NCBI RefSeq assembly: GCF_029227915.1
Contig: NC_079877.1
Location: 32,143,851-32,207,850 of the forward strand
Source: Hydractinia symbiolongicarpus
Taxonomy: Eukaryota; Cnidaria; Hydrozoa; Anthoathecata; Hydractiniidae
DNA: 64,000 nt
Direction of reading: 5' to 3'
Part shown: piece by piece, positions 53,280-64,000 of the stretch
Position numbering within the stretch: the stretch's first letter is position 1
How the letters are laid out: every line of letters starts with the position of its first letter
Notes under the pieces: model-generated
The model's database searches: none
Seen by the model: only the letters and a program-made list of their open reading frames with translations
Told to the model about the DNA's origin: nothing
Translations under genes and position numbers: made by a program

Positions 53280-56200
53280 TTTCTTTGTATACTTTTGACC
53301 ATACGGGTCGTGTCCGGATTTAGGGGAAATTGCAGGTTGTCGTTAGCCGGCGATTAAACCTGTTTTATTCAGCGTCTCATCAAAAATGTAAACTTTTTTA
53401 AAAACTACAAGTCTCATGCGTTTTAGTGGTGAAAAAATAATTTTAAAAATCCTTCGGAAAATGAGTTTACTCCCTGGGTACTTTCTTTGTATACTTTTGA
53501 CTATACGGGCTGAGTCAGGGATTTTGGGGAAATCGCGGGTTTTCGTTTGCCGGCGATTAAACCTCTTTTATTCAGCGTCTCATCAAAAATGAAAACATTT
53601 TTGAAAACTACAAGTCTCATGCGTTTTAGTGATGAAATACTAATTTAAAAAATCGTTGGGGAAATGAGTTTACTCCCTAGGTACTTTCTTTGTATACTTT
53701 TGACCATACGGGTCGTGTCCGGGATTTAGGGGAAATCACGGGTTTTCGTTTGCCGGCAATTAAACTTCTTTTATTCAGCATCTCATCAAAAATGAAAACA
53801 TTTTTGAAAACTAAAAGTCTCATGCGTTTTAGTGCTGAAAAAATAATTTAAAAAATCGTTCGGGAAATGAGTTTAATCCCTGGGTACTTTCTTTGTATAC
53901 TTCTGACTATACGGGCTGAGTCAGGGATTTAAGGGAAATCGCGGGTTTTCGTTTGCCGGCGATTAAACTTTTTTTATTCAGCGTCTCATCAAAAAAGAAA
54001 ACATTTTTGAGCACTACAAGTCTCATGGGTTTTAGTGGTGAAAAAATAATTTAAAAAATCGTTCGGGAAATGAGTTTACTCCCTGGGTACTTTCTTTGTA
54101 TACTTTTGACTATACGGGTCGTGGCCAGGATTTTAGGGAAATCGCGGGTTTTCGTTTGCCGGCGATTAAACTTCTTTTATTCAGCGTCTCATCAAAAATG
54201 AAAACATTTTTGAAAACTACAAGTCTCATGCGTTTTAGTGGTGAAAAACTAATTTAAAAAATCGTTCGGGAAATGAGTTTACTCCCTGGGTACTTTCTTT
54301 GTATACTTCTGACTATACGGGCCGAGTCAGGGATTTACGGGAAATCGCGGGTTTTTGTTTGCCGGCGATTAAACTTCTTTTATTCAGCGTCTCATCAAAA
54401 ATGAAAACATTTTTGAAAACTACAAGTCTCATGCGATTTAGTGGTGAAAAAATATTTTAAAAAATCGTTCTGGAAATGAGTTTACTCCCTGGGTACTTTC
54501 TTTGTATACTTTTGAATATACGGGCCGAGTCCGGGATTTACGGGAAATCCAACTTCTTTTATTCATCGTCTCATCAAAAATGAAAACATTTTTGAAAACT
54601 ACAAGTCTCATGCGTTTTAGTGGTGAAAAAATAATTTAAAAAATCCTTCGGGAAATGAGTTTACTCCCTGGGTAGTTTCTTTGTATACTTTTGACTATAC
54701 GGGCCGAGTCCGGGATTTACTGGAAATTGCGGATTTTCGTTTGCCGGCGATTAAACTTCTTTTATTCCGCGTCTCATCAAAAATGAAAACATTTTTGAAC
54801 AGTACATGTCTCCTGCGTTTTAGTGGTAAAAAATTAATTTAAAAAATCGTTCGGAAAATGAGTTTACTCCCTGGGTACTTTCTTTATAAACATTCGACTA
54901 TACTGGCCAAGCCCGGGATTTACGGGAAATCGCGGGTTTTCGTTTGCCGGCGATTAAACCCCTTTTATTCAGCGTTTCATTAAAAATGAAAACATTTTTG
55001 AACACTACAAGTCTCATGGGTTTTAGTGGTGAAAAAATAATTTAAAAAATCGTTCGGGAAATGAGTTTACTCCCTGGGTACTTTCTTTGTATACTTTTGA
55101 CTATACGGGTCGTGGCCAGGATTTTAGGGAAATCGCGGGTTTTCGTTTGCCGGCGATTAAACTTCTTTTATTCAGCGTCTCATCAAAAATGAAAACATTT
55201 TTGAAAACTACAAGTCTCATGCGTTTTAGTGGTGAAAAACTAATTTAAAAAATCGTTCGGGAAATGAGTTTACTCCCTGGGTACTTTCCTTTTATACTTT
55301 TGACCATACGGGTCGTGTCCGGGATTTAGGGGAAATAGCGGGTTTTTGTTCGCCGGCGATTAAACTTCTTTTATTCAGCGTCTCATCAAAAATGTAAACA
55401 TTTTTAAAAACTACAAGTCTCATGCGATTTAGTGGTGAAAAACTAATTTAAAAAATCGGTGGGGAAATGAGTTTACTCCCTGGGTACTTTCTTTGTATAC
55501 TTTTGACCATACGGGTCGTGTCCGGATTTAGGGGAAATTGCAGGTTGTCGTTAGCCGGCGATTAAACTTGTTTTATTCAGCGTCTCATCAAAAATGTAAA
55601 CTTTTTTAAAAACTACAAGTCTCATGCGTTTTAGTGGTGAAAAAATAATTTAAAAAATCCTTCGGGAAATGAGTTTACTCCCTGGGTACTTTCTTTGTAT
55701 ACTTTTGACTATACGGGCTGAGTCAGAGATTTTGGGGAAATCGCGGGTTTTCGTTTGCCGGCGATTAAACCTCTTTTATTCAGCGTCTCATCAAAAATGA
55801 AAACATTTTTGAAAACTACAAGTCTCATGCGTTTTAGTGGTGAAATACTAATTTAAAAAATCGTTGGGGAAATGAGTTTACTCCCTAGGTACTTTCTTTG
55901 TATACTTTTGACCATACGGGTCGTGTCCGGGATTTAGGGGAAATCACGGGTTTTCGTTTGCCGGCGATTAAACTTCTTTTATTCAGCGTTTCATTAAAAA
56001 TGAAAACATTTTTGAACACTACAAGTCTCATGGGTTTTAGTGGTGAAAAAATAATTTAAAAAATCGTTCGGGAAATGAGTTTACTCCCTGGGTACTTTCT
56101 TTGTATACTTTTGACTATACGGGTCGTGGCCAGGATTTTAGGGAAATCGCGGGTTTTCGTTTGCCGGCGATTAAACTTCTTTTATTCAGCGTCTCATCAA

Positions 56201-58020
56201 AAATGAAAACATTTTTGAAAACTACAAGTCTCATGCGTTTTAGTGGTGAAAAACTAATTTAAAAAATCGTTCGGGAAATGAGTTTACTCCCTGGGTACTT
56301 TCCTTTTATACTTTTGACCATACGGGTCGTGTCCGGGATTTAGGGGAAATAGCGGGTTTTTGTTCGCCGGCGATTAAACTTCTTTTATTCAGCGTCTCAT
56401 CAAAAATGTAAACATTTTTAAAAACTACAAGTCTCATGCGATTTAGTGGTGAAAAACTAATTTAAAAAATCGGTGGGGAAATGAGTTTACTCCCTGGGTA
56501 CTTTCTTTGTATACTTTTGACCATACGGGTCGTGTCCGGATTTAGGGGAAATTGCAGGTTGTCGTTAGCCGGCGATTAAACTTGTTTTATTCAGCGTCTC
56601 ATCAAAAATGTAAACTTTTTTAAAAACTACAAGTCTCATGCGTTTTGGTGGTGAAAAAATAATTTAAAAAATCCTTCGGGAAATGAGTTTACTCCCTGGG
56701 TACTTTCTTTGTATACTTTTGACTATACGGGCTGAGTCAGAGATTTTGGGGAAATCGCGGGTTTTCGTTTGCCGGCGATTAAACCTCTTTTATTCAGCGT
56801 CTCATCAAAAATGAAAACATTTTTGAAAACTACAAGTCTCATGCGTTTTAGTGGTGAAATACTAATTTAAAAAATCGTTGGGGAAATGAGTTTACTCCCT
56901 AGGTACTTTCTTTGTATACTTTTGACCATACGGGTCGTGTCCGGGATTTAGGGGAAATCACGGGTTTTCGTTTGCCGGCGATTAAACTTCTTTTATTCAG
57001 CATCTCATCAAAAATGAAAACATTTTTGAAAACTAAAAGTCTCATGCGTTTTAGTGCTGAAAAAATAATTTAAAAAATCGTTCGGGAAATGAGTTTAATC
57101 CCTGGGTACTTTCTTTGTATACTTCTGACTATACGGGCTGAGTCAGGGATTTAAGGGAAATCGCGGGTTTTCGTTTGCCGGCGATTAAACCTTTTTTATT
57201 CAGCGTCTCATCAAAAATGAAAACATTTTTGAACACTACAAGTCTCATGGGTTTTAGTGGTGAAAAAATAATTTAAAAAATCGTTCGGGAAATGAGTTTA
57301 CTCCCTGGGTACTTTCTTTGTATACTTTTGACTATACGGGTCGTGGCCAGGATTTTAGGGAAATCGCGGGTTTTCGTTTGCCGGCGATAAAACTTCTTTT
57401 ATTCAGCGTCTCATCAAAAATGAAAACATTTTTGAAAACTACAAGTCTCATGCTTATAGTGGTGAAAAACTAATTTAAAAAATCGTTCGGGAAATGAGTT
57501 TACTCCCTGGGTACTTTCCTTTTATACTTTTGACCATACGGGTCGTGTCCGGGATTTAGGGGAAATAGCGGGTTTTTGTTCGCCGGCGATTAAACTTCTT
57601 TTATTCAGCGCCTCATAAAAAATGTAAACATTTTTAAAAACTACAAGTCTCGTGCGTTTATGTGGTGAAAACCTAATTTATAAAATCGTTCGGGAAATGA
57701 GTTTACTCCCTGGGTACTTTCTTTGTATACTTCTGACTATACGGGCCGAGTCAGGGATTTACGGGAAATCGCGGGTTTTTGTTTGCCGGCGATTAAACTT
57801 CTTTTATTCAGCGTCTCATCAAAAATGAAAACATTTTTGAAAACTACAAGTCTCATGCGATTTAGTGGTGAAAAACTAATTTAAAAAATCGGTGGGGAAA
57901 TGAGTTTACTCCCTGGGTACTTTCTTTGTATACTTTTGACCATACGGGTCGTGTCCGGATTTAGGGGAAATTGCAGGTTGTCGTTAGCCGGCGATTAAAC
58001 TTGTTTTATTCAGCGTCTCA
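53280..58020 (+). repeat. Satellite B blocks marked by GCAGGTTGTCGTTAGCC
   Basis: The marker recurs at about 53331, 55539, 56553 and 57972, steps of 2208, 1014 and 1419 bp (11, 5 and 7 monomers). The following monomer, with CTTTTTTAAAAAC, travels with it each time, so the copies moved as blocks. Confidence 0.75.
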
Positions 58021-59716
58021 TCAAAAATGTAAACTTTTTTAAAAACTACAAGTCTCATGCGTTTTAGTGGTGAAAAAATAATTTAAAAAATCCTTCGGGA
58101 AATGAGTTTACTCCCTGGGTACTTTCTTTGTATACTTTTGACTATACGGGCTGAGTCAGGGATTTTTGGGAAATCGCGGGTTTTCGTTTGCCGGCGATTA
58201 AACCTCTTTTATTCAGCGTCTCATCAAAAATGAAAACATTTTTGAAAACTACAAGTCTCATGCGTTTTAGTGGTGAAATACTAATTTAAAAAAATCGTTG
58301 GGGAAATGAGTTTACTCCCTGGGTACTTTCTTTGTATACTTTTGACTATACGGGCTGAGTCAGGGATTTTTGGGAAATCGCGGGTTTTCGTTTGCCGGCG
58401 ATTAAACCTCTTTTATTCAGCGTCTCATCAAAAATGAAAACATTTTTGAAAACTACAAGTCTCATGCGTTTTAGTGGTGAAATACTAATTTAAAAAAATC
58501 GTTGGGGAAATGAGTTTACTCCCTAGGTACTTTCTTTGTATACTTTTGACCATACGGGTCGTGTCCGGGATTTAGGGGAAATCACGGGTTTTCGTTTGCC
58601 GGCGATTAAACTTCTTTTATTCAGCATCTCATCAAAAATGAAAACATTTTTGAAAACTAAAAGTCTCATGCGTTTTAGTGCTGAAAAAATAATTTAAAAA
58701 ATCGTTCGGGAAATGAGTTTAATCCCTGGGTACTTTCTTTGTATACTTCTGACTATACGGGCTGAGTCAGGGATTTAAGGGAAATCGCGGGTTTTCGTTT
58801 GCCGGCGATTAAATTTTCTTTATTCAGCGTCTCATCAAAAATGAAAACATTTGGAAAACTACAAGTCTCATGCGTTTTAGTGGTGAAAAAATAATTTAAA
58901 AAATCCTTCGGGAAATGAGTTTACTCCCTGGGTACTTTCTCTGTATACTTTTGACTATACGGGCCGAGTCCGGGATTTACTGGAAATCGCGGGTTTTCGT
59001 TTGCCGGCGATTTAACTTCTTTTATTCAGCGTCTCATCAAAACTGAAAACATTTTTGAAAACTACATGTCTCCTGCGTTTTAGTGGTGAAAAACTAATTT
59101 AAAAAATCGTTCGGGAAATGAGTTTACTACCTGGGTACTTTCCTTGTATACTTTTGACCATACGGGTCGTTTCCGGGATTTAGGGGAAATAGCGGGTTTT
59201 CGTTCGCCGGCGATTAAACTTTTTTTATTCAGCCTCTCATCAAAAATGTAAACATTTTTAAAAACTACAAGTCTCGTGCGTTTATGTGGTGAAAACCTAA
59301 TTTAAAAAATTGTTCGGGAAATGAGTTTACTCCCTGGGTACTTTCTTTGTATACTTTTGACCATACGGGTCGTGTCCGGGATTTAGGGAAAATCGCGGGT
59401 TTTCGTTTGCCGGCGATTAAACTTCTTCTATTCAGCGTCTCATCAAAAATGAAAACATTTTGGAAAACTACAAGTCACATGCGCTTTAGTGCTGAAAAAA
59501 TATTTTAAAAAATCGTTCTGGAAATGAGTTTACTCCCTGGCTACTTTCTTTGTATACTTTTGACTATACGGGCCGAGTCCGGGATTTACGGAAATCGCGG
59601 GTTTTCGTTTGTTGGCGATTAAACTTCTTTCATTCAGCGTCTCATCAAAAATGAAAACATTTTTGAAAACTACATGTCTCCTGCGTTTTAGTGGTGAAAA
59701 ATTAATTTAAAAAATC

Positions 59717-62700
59717 GTTTGGGAAATGAGTTTACTCCCTGGGTACTTTCTTTATATACATTTGACTATACTGGCCAAGCATGGGATTTACGGGAATTCG
59801 CGGGTTTTCGTTTACCGGCGATTAAACTCCTTTTATTCAGCGTCTCATCAAAAATGAAAACATTTTTGAACACTACAAGTCTCATGAGTTTTAGTGGTGA
59901 AAAAAGTAATTTAAAAAATCGTTCGGGAAATGAGTTTAATCCCTGGGTACTTTCTTTGTATACTTTTGACCATACGGGTCGTGTCCTGGATTTAGGGGAA
60001 ATCGCGGGTTTTCGTTTGCCGGCGATTAAACTTCTTTTATCCAGCGTCTCATCAAAAATGAAAATATTTTTGAAAACTACATGTCTCATGCGTTTTACTG
60101 GTAAAAAAATAATTTAAAAAATCGTTCGGGAAATGAGTTTACTCCCTGGGTACTTTCTTTGTATACTTCTGACTATAAGGGCCGAGTCAGGGATTTACGG
60201 GAAATCGCAGGTTTTCGTTTGCCGCCGATTAAACTTCTTTTATCCAGCGTCTCATCAAAAATGAACACAGTTTTGTAAACTACAAGTCTCATGCGTTTTA
60301 GTGCTGAAAAAATAATTTAAAAAATCGTTCGGGAAATGAGTTTAATCCCTGGGTACTTTCTTTGTATACTTCTGACTATACGGGCTGAGTCAGGGATTTA
60401 AGGGAAATCGCGGGTTTTCGTTTGCCGGCGATTAAACTTTTTTTATTCAGCGTCTCATCAAAAATGAAAACATTTTGGAAAACTGCAAGTCTAATGCGTT
60501 TTAGTGGTGAAAAAATAATTTAAAAAATCCTTCGGGAAATGAGTTTACTCCCTGGGTACTTTCTCTGTATACTTTTGACTATACGGGCCGAGTCCGGGAT
60601 TTACTGGAAATCGCGAGTTTTCGTTTGCCGGCGATTAAACTTCTTTTATTCAGCGTCTCATCAAAACTGAAAACATTTTTGAAAACTACATGTCTCCTGC
60701 GTTTTAGTGGTGAAAAATTAATTTAAAAAATCGTTTGGGAAATGAGTTTACTCCCTGGGTACTTTCTTTATATACATTCGACTATACTGGCCAAGCCTGG
60801 GATTTACGGGAATTCGCGGGTTTTCGTTTACCGGCGATTAAACTCCTTTTATTCAGCGTCTCATCAAAAATGAAAACATTTTTGAACACTACAAGTCTCA
60901 TGAGTTTTAGTGGTGAAAAAATAATTTAAAAAATCGTTCGGAAATGAGTTTACTCCCTTGGTACTTTCTTTGTATACTTTTGACTATACGGGTCGTGGCC
61001 AGGATTTTGGGGAAATCGCGGTTTTTCGTTTGCCGGCGATAAAATTTCTTTTATTCAGCGTCTCATCAAAAATGAAAACATTTTTGAAAACTACAAGTCT
61101 CATGCGCTTTAGTGGTGAAAAACTAATTTAAAAAATCGTTCGGGAAATGAGTTTACTACCTGGGTACTTTCCTTGTATACTTTTGACCATACGGGTCGTT
61201 TCCGGGATTTAGGGGAAATAGCGGGTTTTCGTTCGCCGGCGATTAAACTTTTTTTATTCAGCCTCTCATCAAAAATGTAAACATATTTAAAAACTACAAG
61301 TCTCGTGCGTTTATGTGGTGAAAACCTAATTTAAAAAATCGTTCGGGAAATGAGTTTACTCCCTGGGTACTTTCTTTATATACTTTTGACCATGCGGGTC
61401 GTGTCCGGGATTTAGGGGAAATCGCGGGTTTTCGTTTGACGGCGATTAAACTTCTTCTATTCAGCGTCTCATCAAAAATGAAAACATTTTGGAAAACTAC
61501 AAGTCACATGCGCTTTAGTGCTGAAAAAATATTTTAAAAAATCGTTCTGGAAATGAGTTTACTCCCTGGCTACTTTCTTTGTATACTTTTGACTATACGG
61601 GCCGAGTCCGGGATTTACGGGAAATCGCAAGTTTTCGTTTGTTGGCGATTAAACTTCTTTCATTCAGCGTCTCATCAAAAATGAAAACATTTTTAAAAAC
61701 TACAAGTCTCATGCGTTTTACTGGTGAAAAAATATTTTAAAAAATCGTTCGGGAAATGAGTTTACTCCCTGGGTACTTTCTTTGTATACTTCTGACTATA
61801 CGGGTCGAGTCAGGGATTTACGGAAAATCGCGGGTTTTCGTTTGCCGGCGATTAAACTTCTTTTATTCAGCGTCTCTACAAAAATGAAAACATTTTTGAA
61901 AACTACAAGTCTCATGCGATTTAGTGGTGATAAACTAATTTAAAAAATAGGTCGGGAAATGAGTTTACTCCCTGGGTACTTTCTTTCTATACTTTTGACT
62001 ATACGGGTCGTGGCCAGGATTTTGGGGAAATCGCGGTTTTTCGTTTGCCGGCGATTAAATTTCTTTTATTCAGCGTCTCATCAAAAATGAAAACATTTTT
62101 GAAAACTACAAGTCTCATGCGTTTTAGTGGTGAAAAACTAATTTAAAAAATCGTTCGGGAAATGAGTTTACTACCTGGGTACTTTCCTTGTATACTTTTG
62201 ACCATACGGGTCGTTTCCGGGATTTAGGGGAAATAGCGGGTTTTCGTTCGCCGGCGATTAAACTTTTTTTATTCAGCCTCTCATCAAAAATGTAAACATT
62301 TTTAAAAACTACAAGTCTCGTGCGTTTATGTGGTGAAAACCTAATTTAAAAAATCGTTCGGGAAATGAGTTTACTCCCTGGGTACTTTCTTTGTATACTT
62401 TTGACCATACGGGTCGTGTCCGGGATTTAGGGAAAATCGCGGGTTTTCGTTTGCCGGCGATTAAACTTCTTCTATTCAGCGTCTCATCAAAAATGAAAAC
62501 ATTTTGGAAAACTACAAGTCACATGCGCTTTAGTGCTGAAAAAATATTTTAAAAAATCGTTCTGGAAATGAGTTTACTCCCTGGCTACTTTCTTTGTATA
62601 CTTTTGACTATACGGGCCGAGTCCGGGATTTACGGGAAATCGCAAGTTTTCGTTTGTTGGCGATTAAACTTCTTTCATTCAGCGTCTCATCAAAAATGAA

Positions 62701-62960
62701 AACATTTTTGAAAACTACATGTCTCCTGCGTTTTAGTGGTGAAAAATTAATTTAAAAAATCGTTTGGGAAATGAGTTTACTCCCTGGGTACTTTCTTTAT
62801 ATACATTCGACTATACTGGCCAAGCCTGGGATTTACGGGAATTCGCGGGTTTTCGTTTACCGGCGATTAAACTCCTTTTATTCAGCGTCTCATCAAAAAT
62901 GAAAACATTTTTGAACACTACAAGTCTCATGAGTTTTAGTGGTGAAAAAATAATTTAAAA
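59717..62960 (+). repeat. Satellite B blocks of five and ten monomers
   Basis: The rare variant CGTTTGGGAAATGAG followed by GGGAATTCGCGGG occurs at about 59717, 60733 and 62762, steps of 1016 and 2029 bp. Its local arrangement yields the longest satellite open frame (59719-60117). That frame exists only because single-base indels keep two monomers in phase. Confidence 0.75.
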
Positions 62961-64000
62961 AATCGTTCGGAAATGAGTTTACTCCCTGGGTACTTTCTTT
63001 GTATACTTCTGACTATACGGGCCGAGTCAGGGATTTACAGGAAATCGCAGGTTTTCGTTTGCCGCCGATTAAACTTCTTTTATTCAGCGTCTCATCAAAA
63101 ATGAACACATTTTTGTAAACTACAAGTCTCATGCGTTTTAGTGCTGAAAAAGTAATTTAAAAAATCGTTCGGGAAATGAGTTTAATCCCTGGGTACTTTC
63201 TTTGTATACTTCTGACTATACGGGCTGAGTCAGGGATTTAGGGGAAATCGCGGGTTTTCGTTTGCCGGCGATTAAACTTCTTTTATTCAGCGTCTCATCA
63301 AAAATGAAAACATTTTTAAAAACTACAAGTCTCATGCGTTTTAGTGGTGAAAAAATAATTTAAAAAATCCTTCGGGAAATGAGTTTACTCCCTGGGTACT
63401 TTCTTTGTATACTTTTGACTATACGGGCTGAGTCAGGGATTTTGGGGAAATCGCGGGTTTTCGTTTGCCGGCGATTAAACCTCTTTTATTCAGCGTCTCA
63501 TCAAAAATGAAAACATTTTTGAAAACTACAAGTCTCATGCGTTTTAGTGGTGAAATACTAATTTAAAAAATCGTTGGGGAAATGAGTTTACTCCCTAGGT
63601 ACTTTCTTTGTATACTTTTGACCATACGGGTCGTGTCCGGGATTTAGGGGAAATCACGGGTTTTCGTTTGCCGGCGATTAAACTTCTTTCATTAAGCATC
63701 TCATCAAAAATAAAAACATTTTTGAAAACTAAAAGTCTCATGCGTTTATGTGGTGAAAACCTAATTTAAAAAATCGTTCGGGAAATGAGTTTACTCCCTG
63801 GGTACTTTCTTTGTATACTTTTGACCATGCGGGTCGTGTCCGGGATTTAGGGGAAATCGCGGGTTTTCGTTTGACGGCGATTAAACTTCTTCTATTCAGC
63901 GTCTCATCAAAAATGAAAACATTTTGGAAAACTACAAGTCACATGCGCTTTAGTGCTGAAAAAATATTTTAAAAAATCGTTCTGGAAATGAGTTTACTCC

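Larger units (their letters stand above)
27605..64000 (+). repeat. Satellite B tandem array, about 203-bp monomer
   Basis: The block CGTTCGGGAAATGAGTTTAC recurs about every 203 bp (27726, 27929, 28132 and so on) to the right edge, roughly 179 units in one orientation. A typical unit carries GTATAC, a GCCGGC core, ATTAAA, and a strong palindrome with stem TCAAAAATG / CATTTTTGA and loop AAAA. Variants differ in the segment after the TATAC motif (for example GGGCCGAGTC, GGGTCGTGTCC, TGGCCAAGCC). One class lacks 24 bp. Open frames appear on both strands of many monomers but shift with each 203-bp unit. I see no similarity to satellite A. Confidence 0.97.

Noticed and set aside
59719-60117. 132-codon open frame on + and 107-codon frame on - in satellite B
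   Set aside because: Both strands of the monomer are open by composition, and two units stay in phase only through small indels. The translated product is the same satellite segment twice.
27720-64000. CENP-B box in satellite B, suggested by TTCG and CGGG strings
   Set aside because: No monomer I compared matches the required spacing NTTCGNNNNANNCGGGN. The nearest, around GTTCGGGAAATGAG and TTTCGTTTGCCGG, fail at the core positions.

Overview
The window is eukaryotic, most likely from an invertebrate animal. It holds two unrelated AT-rich satellite arrays with about 8.3 kb of non-satellite sequence between them. The gene in the middle has seven short GT-AG introns (72-411 bp). The spacer carries a tRNA-derived SINE, short inverted-repeat elements and a long (TA)n tract. 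The protein and the repeats remind me of cnidarian or other early-branching metazoan genomes. That placement comes from memory of similar sequences and is not proven here.

Layout. 1-19280: satellite A, about 372 bp per monomer and about 51 monomers. It runs off the left edge of the window. Four main monomer types are organised into higher-order repeats (7-mer about 2.61 kb, 8-mer about 2.98 kb). Monomers become irregular after about 11.9 kb, are locally inverted at 17.07-17.97 kb, and are most diverged at the right edge. 19281-22870: spacer with no convincing gene. It contains a tRNA-SINE relic, a MITE-like element with a 320-bp (TA)n core, a fold-back element and a probable non-LTR retrotransposon relic. 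23103-27464: one eight-exon gene on the + strand. Its exons join in a single open frame of 1024 codons plus stop. 27605-64000: satellite B, about 203 bp per monomer and about 179 copies, all on one strand as far as I could follow. It is built from a patchwork of higher-order blocks whose lengths are multiples of about 203 bp, and it runs off the right edge.

The gene is the only credible protein-coding locus. Its protein has a CxxC motif near the N-terminus, a helix-turn-helix-like segment, a WHD motif, a cysteine cluster and conserved-looking C-terminal blocks. I do not recognise a named family. It resembles large uncharacterised, possibly transposon-derived, proteins that are multicopy in some marine invertebrates. 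The open frames of 60-130 codons inside the satellites recur because the repeats recur, so I do not treat them as genes.

The main points of interest are an apparently intact gene between two kinds of satellite, with satellite B starting only about 140 bp after the stop codon; a 9-bp-stem palindrome in most satellite B monomers; and a perfect 105-bp inverted repeat inside satellite A. A centromeric or pericentromeric setting is possible but cannot be shown from sequence alone.
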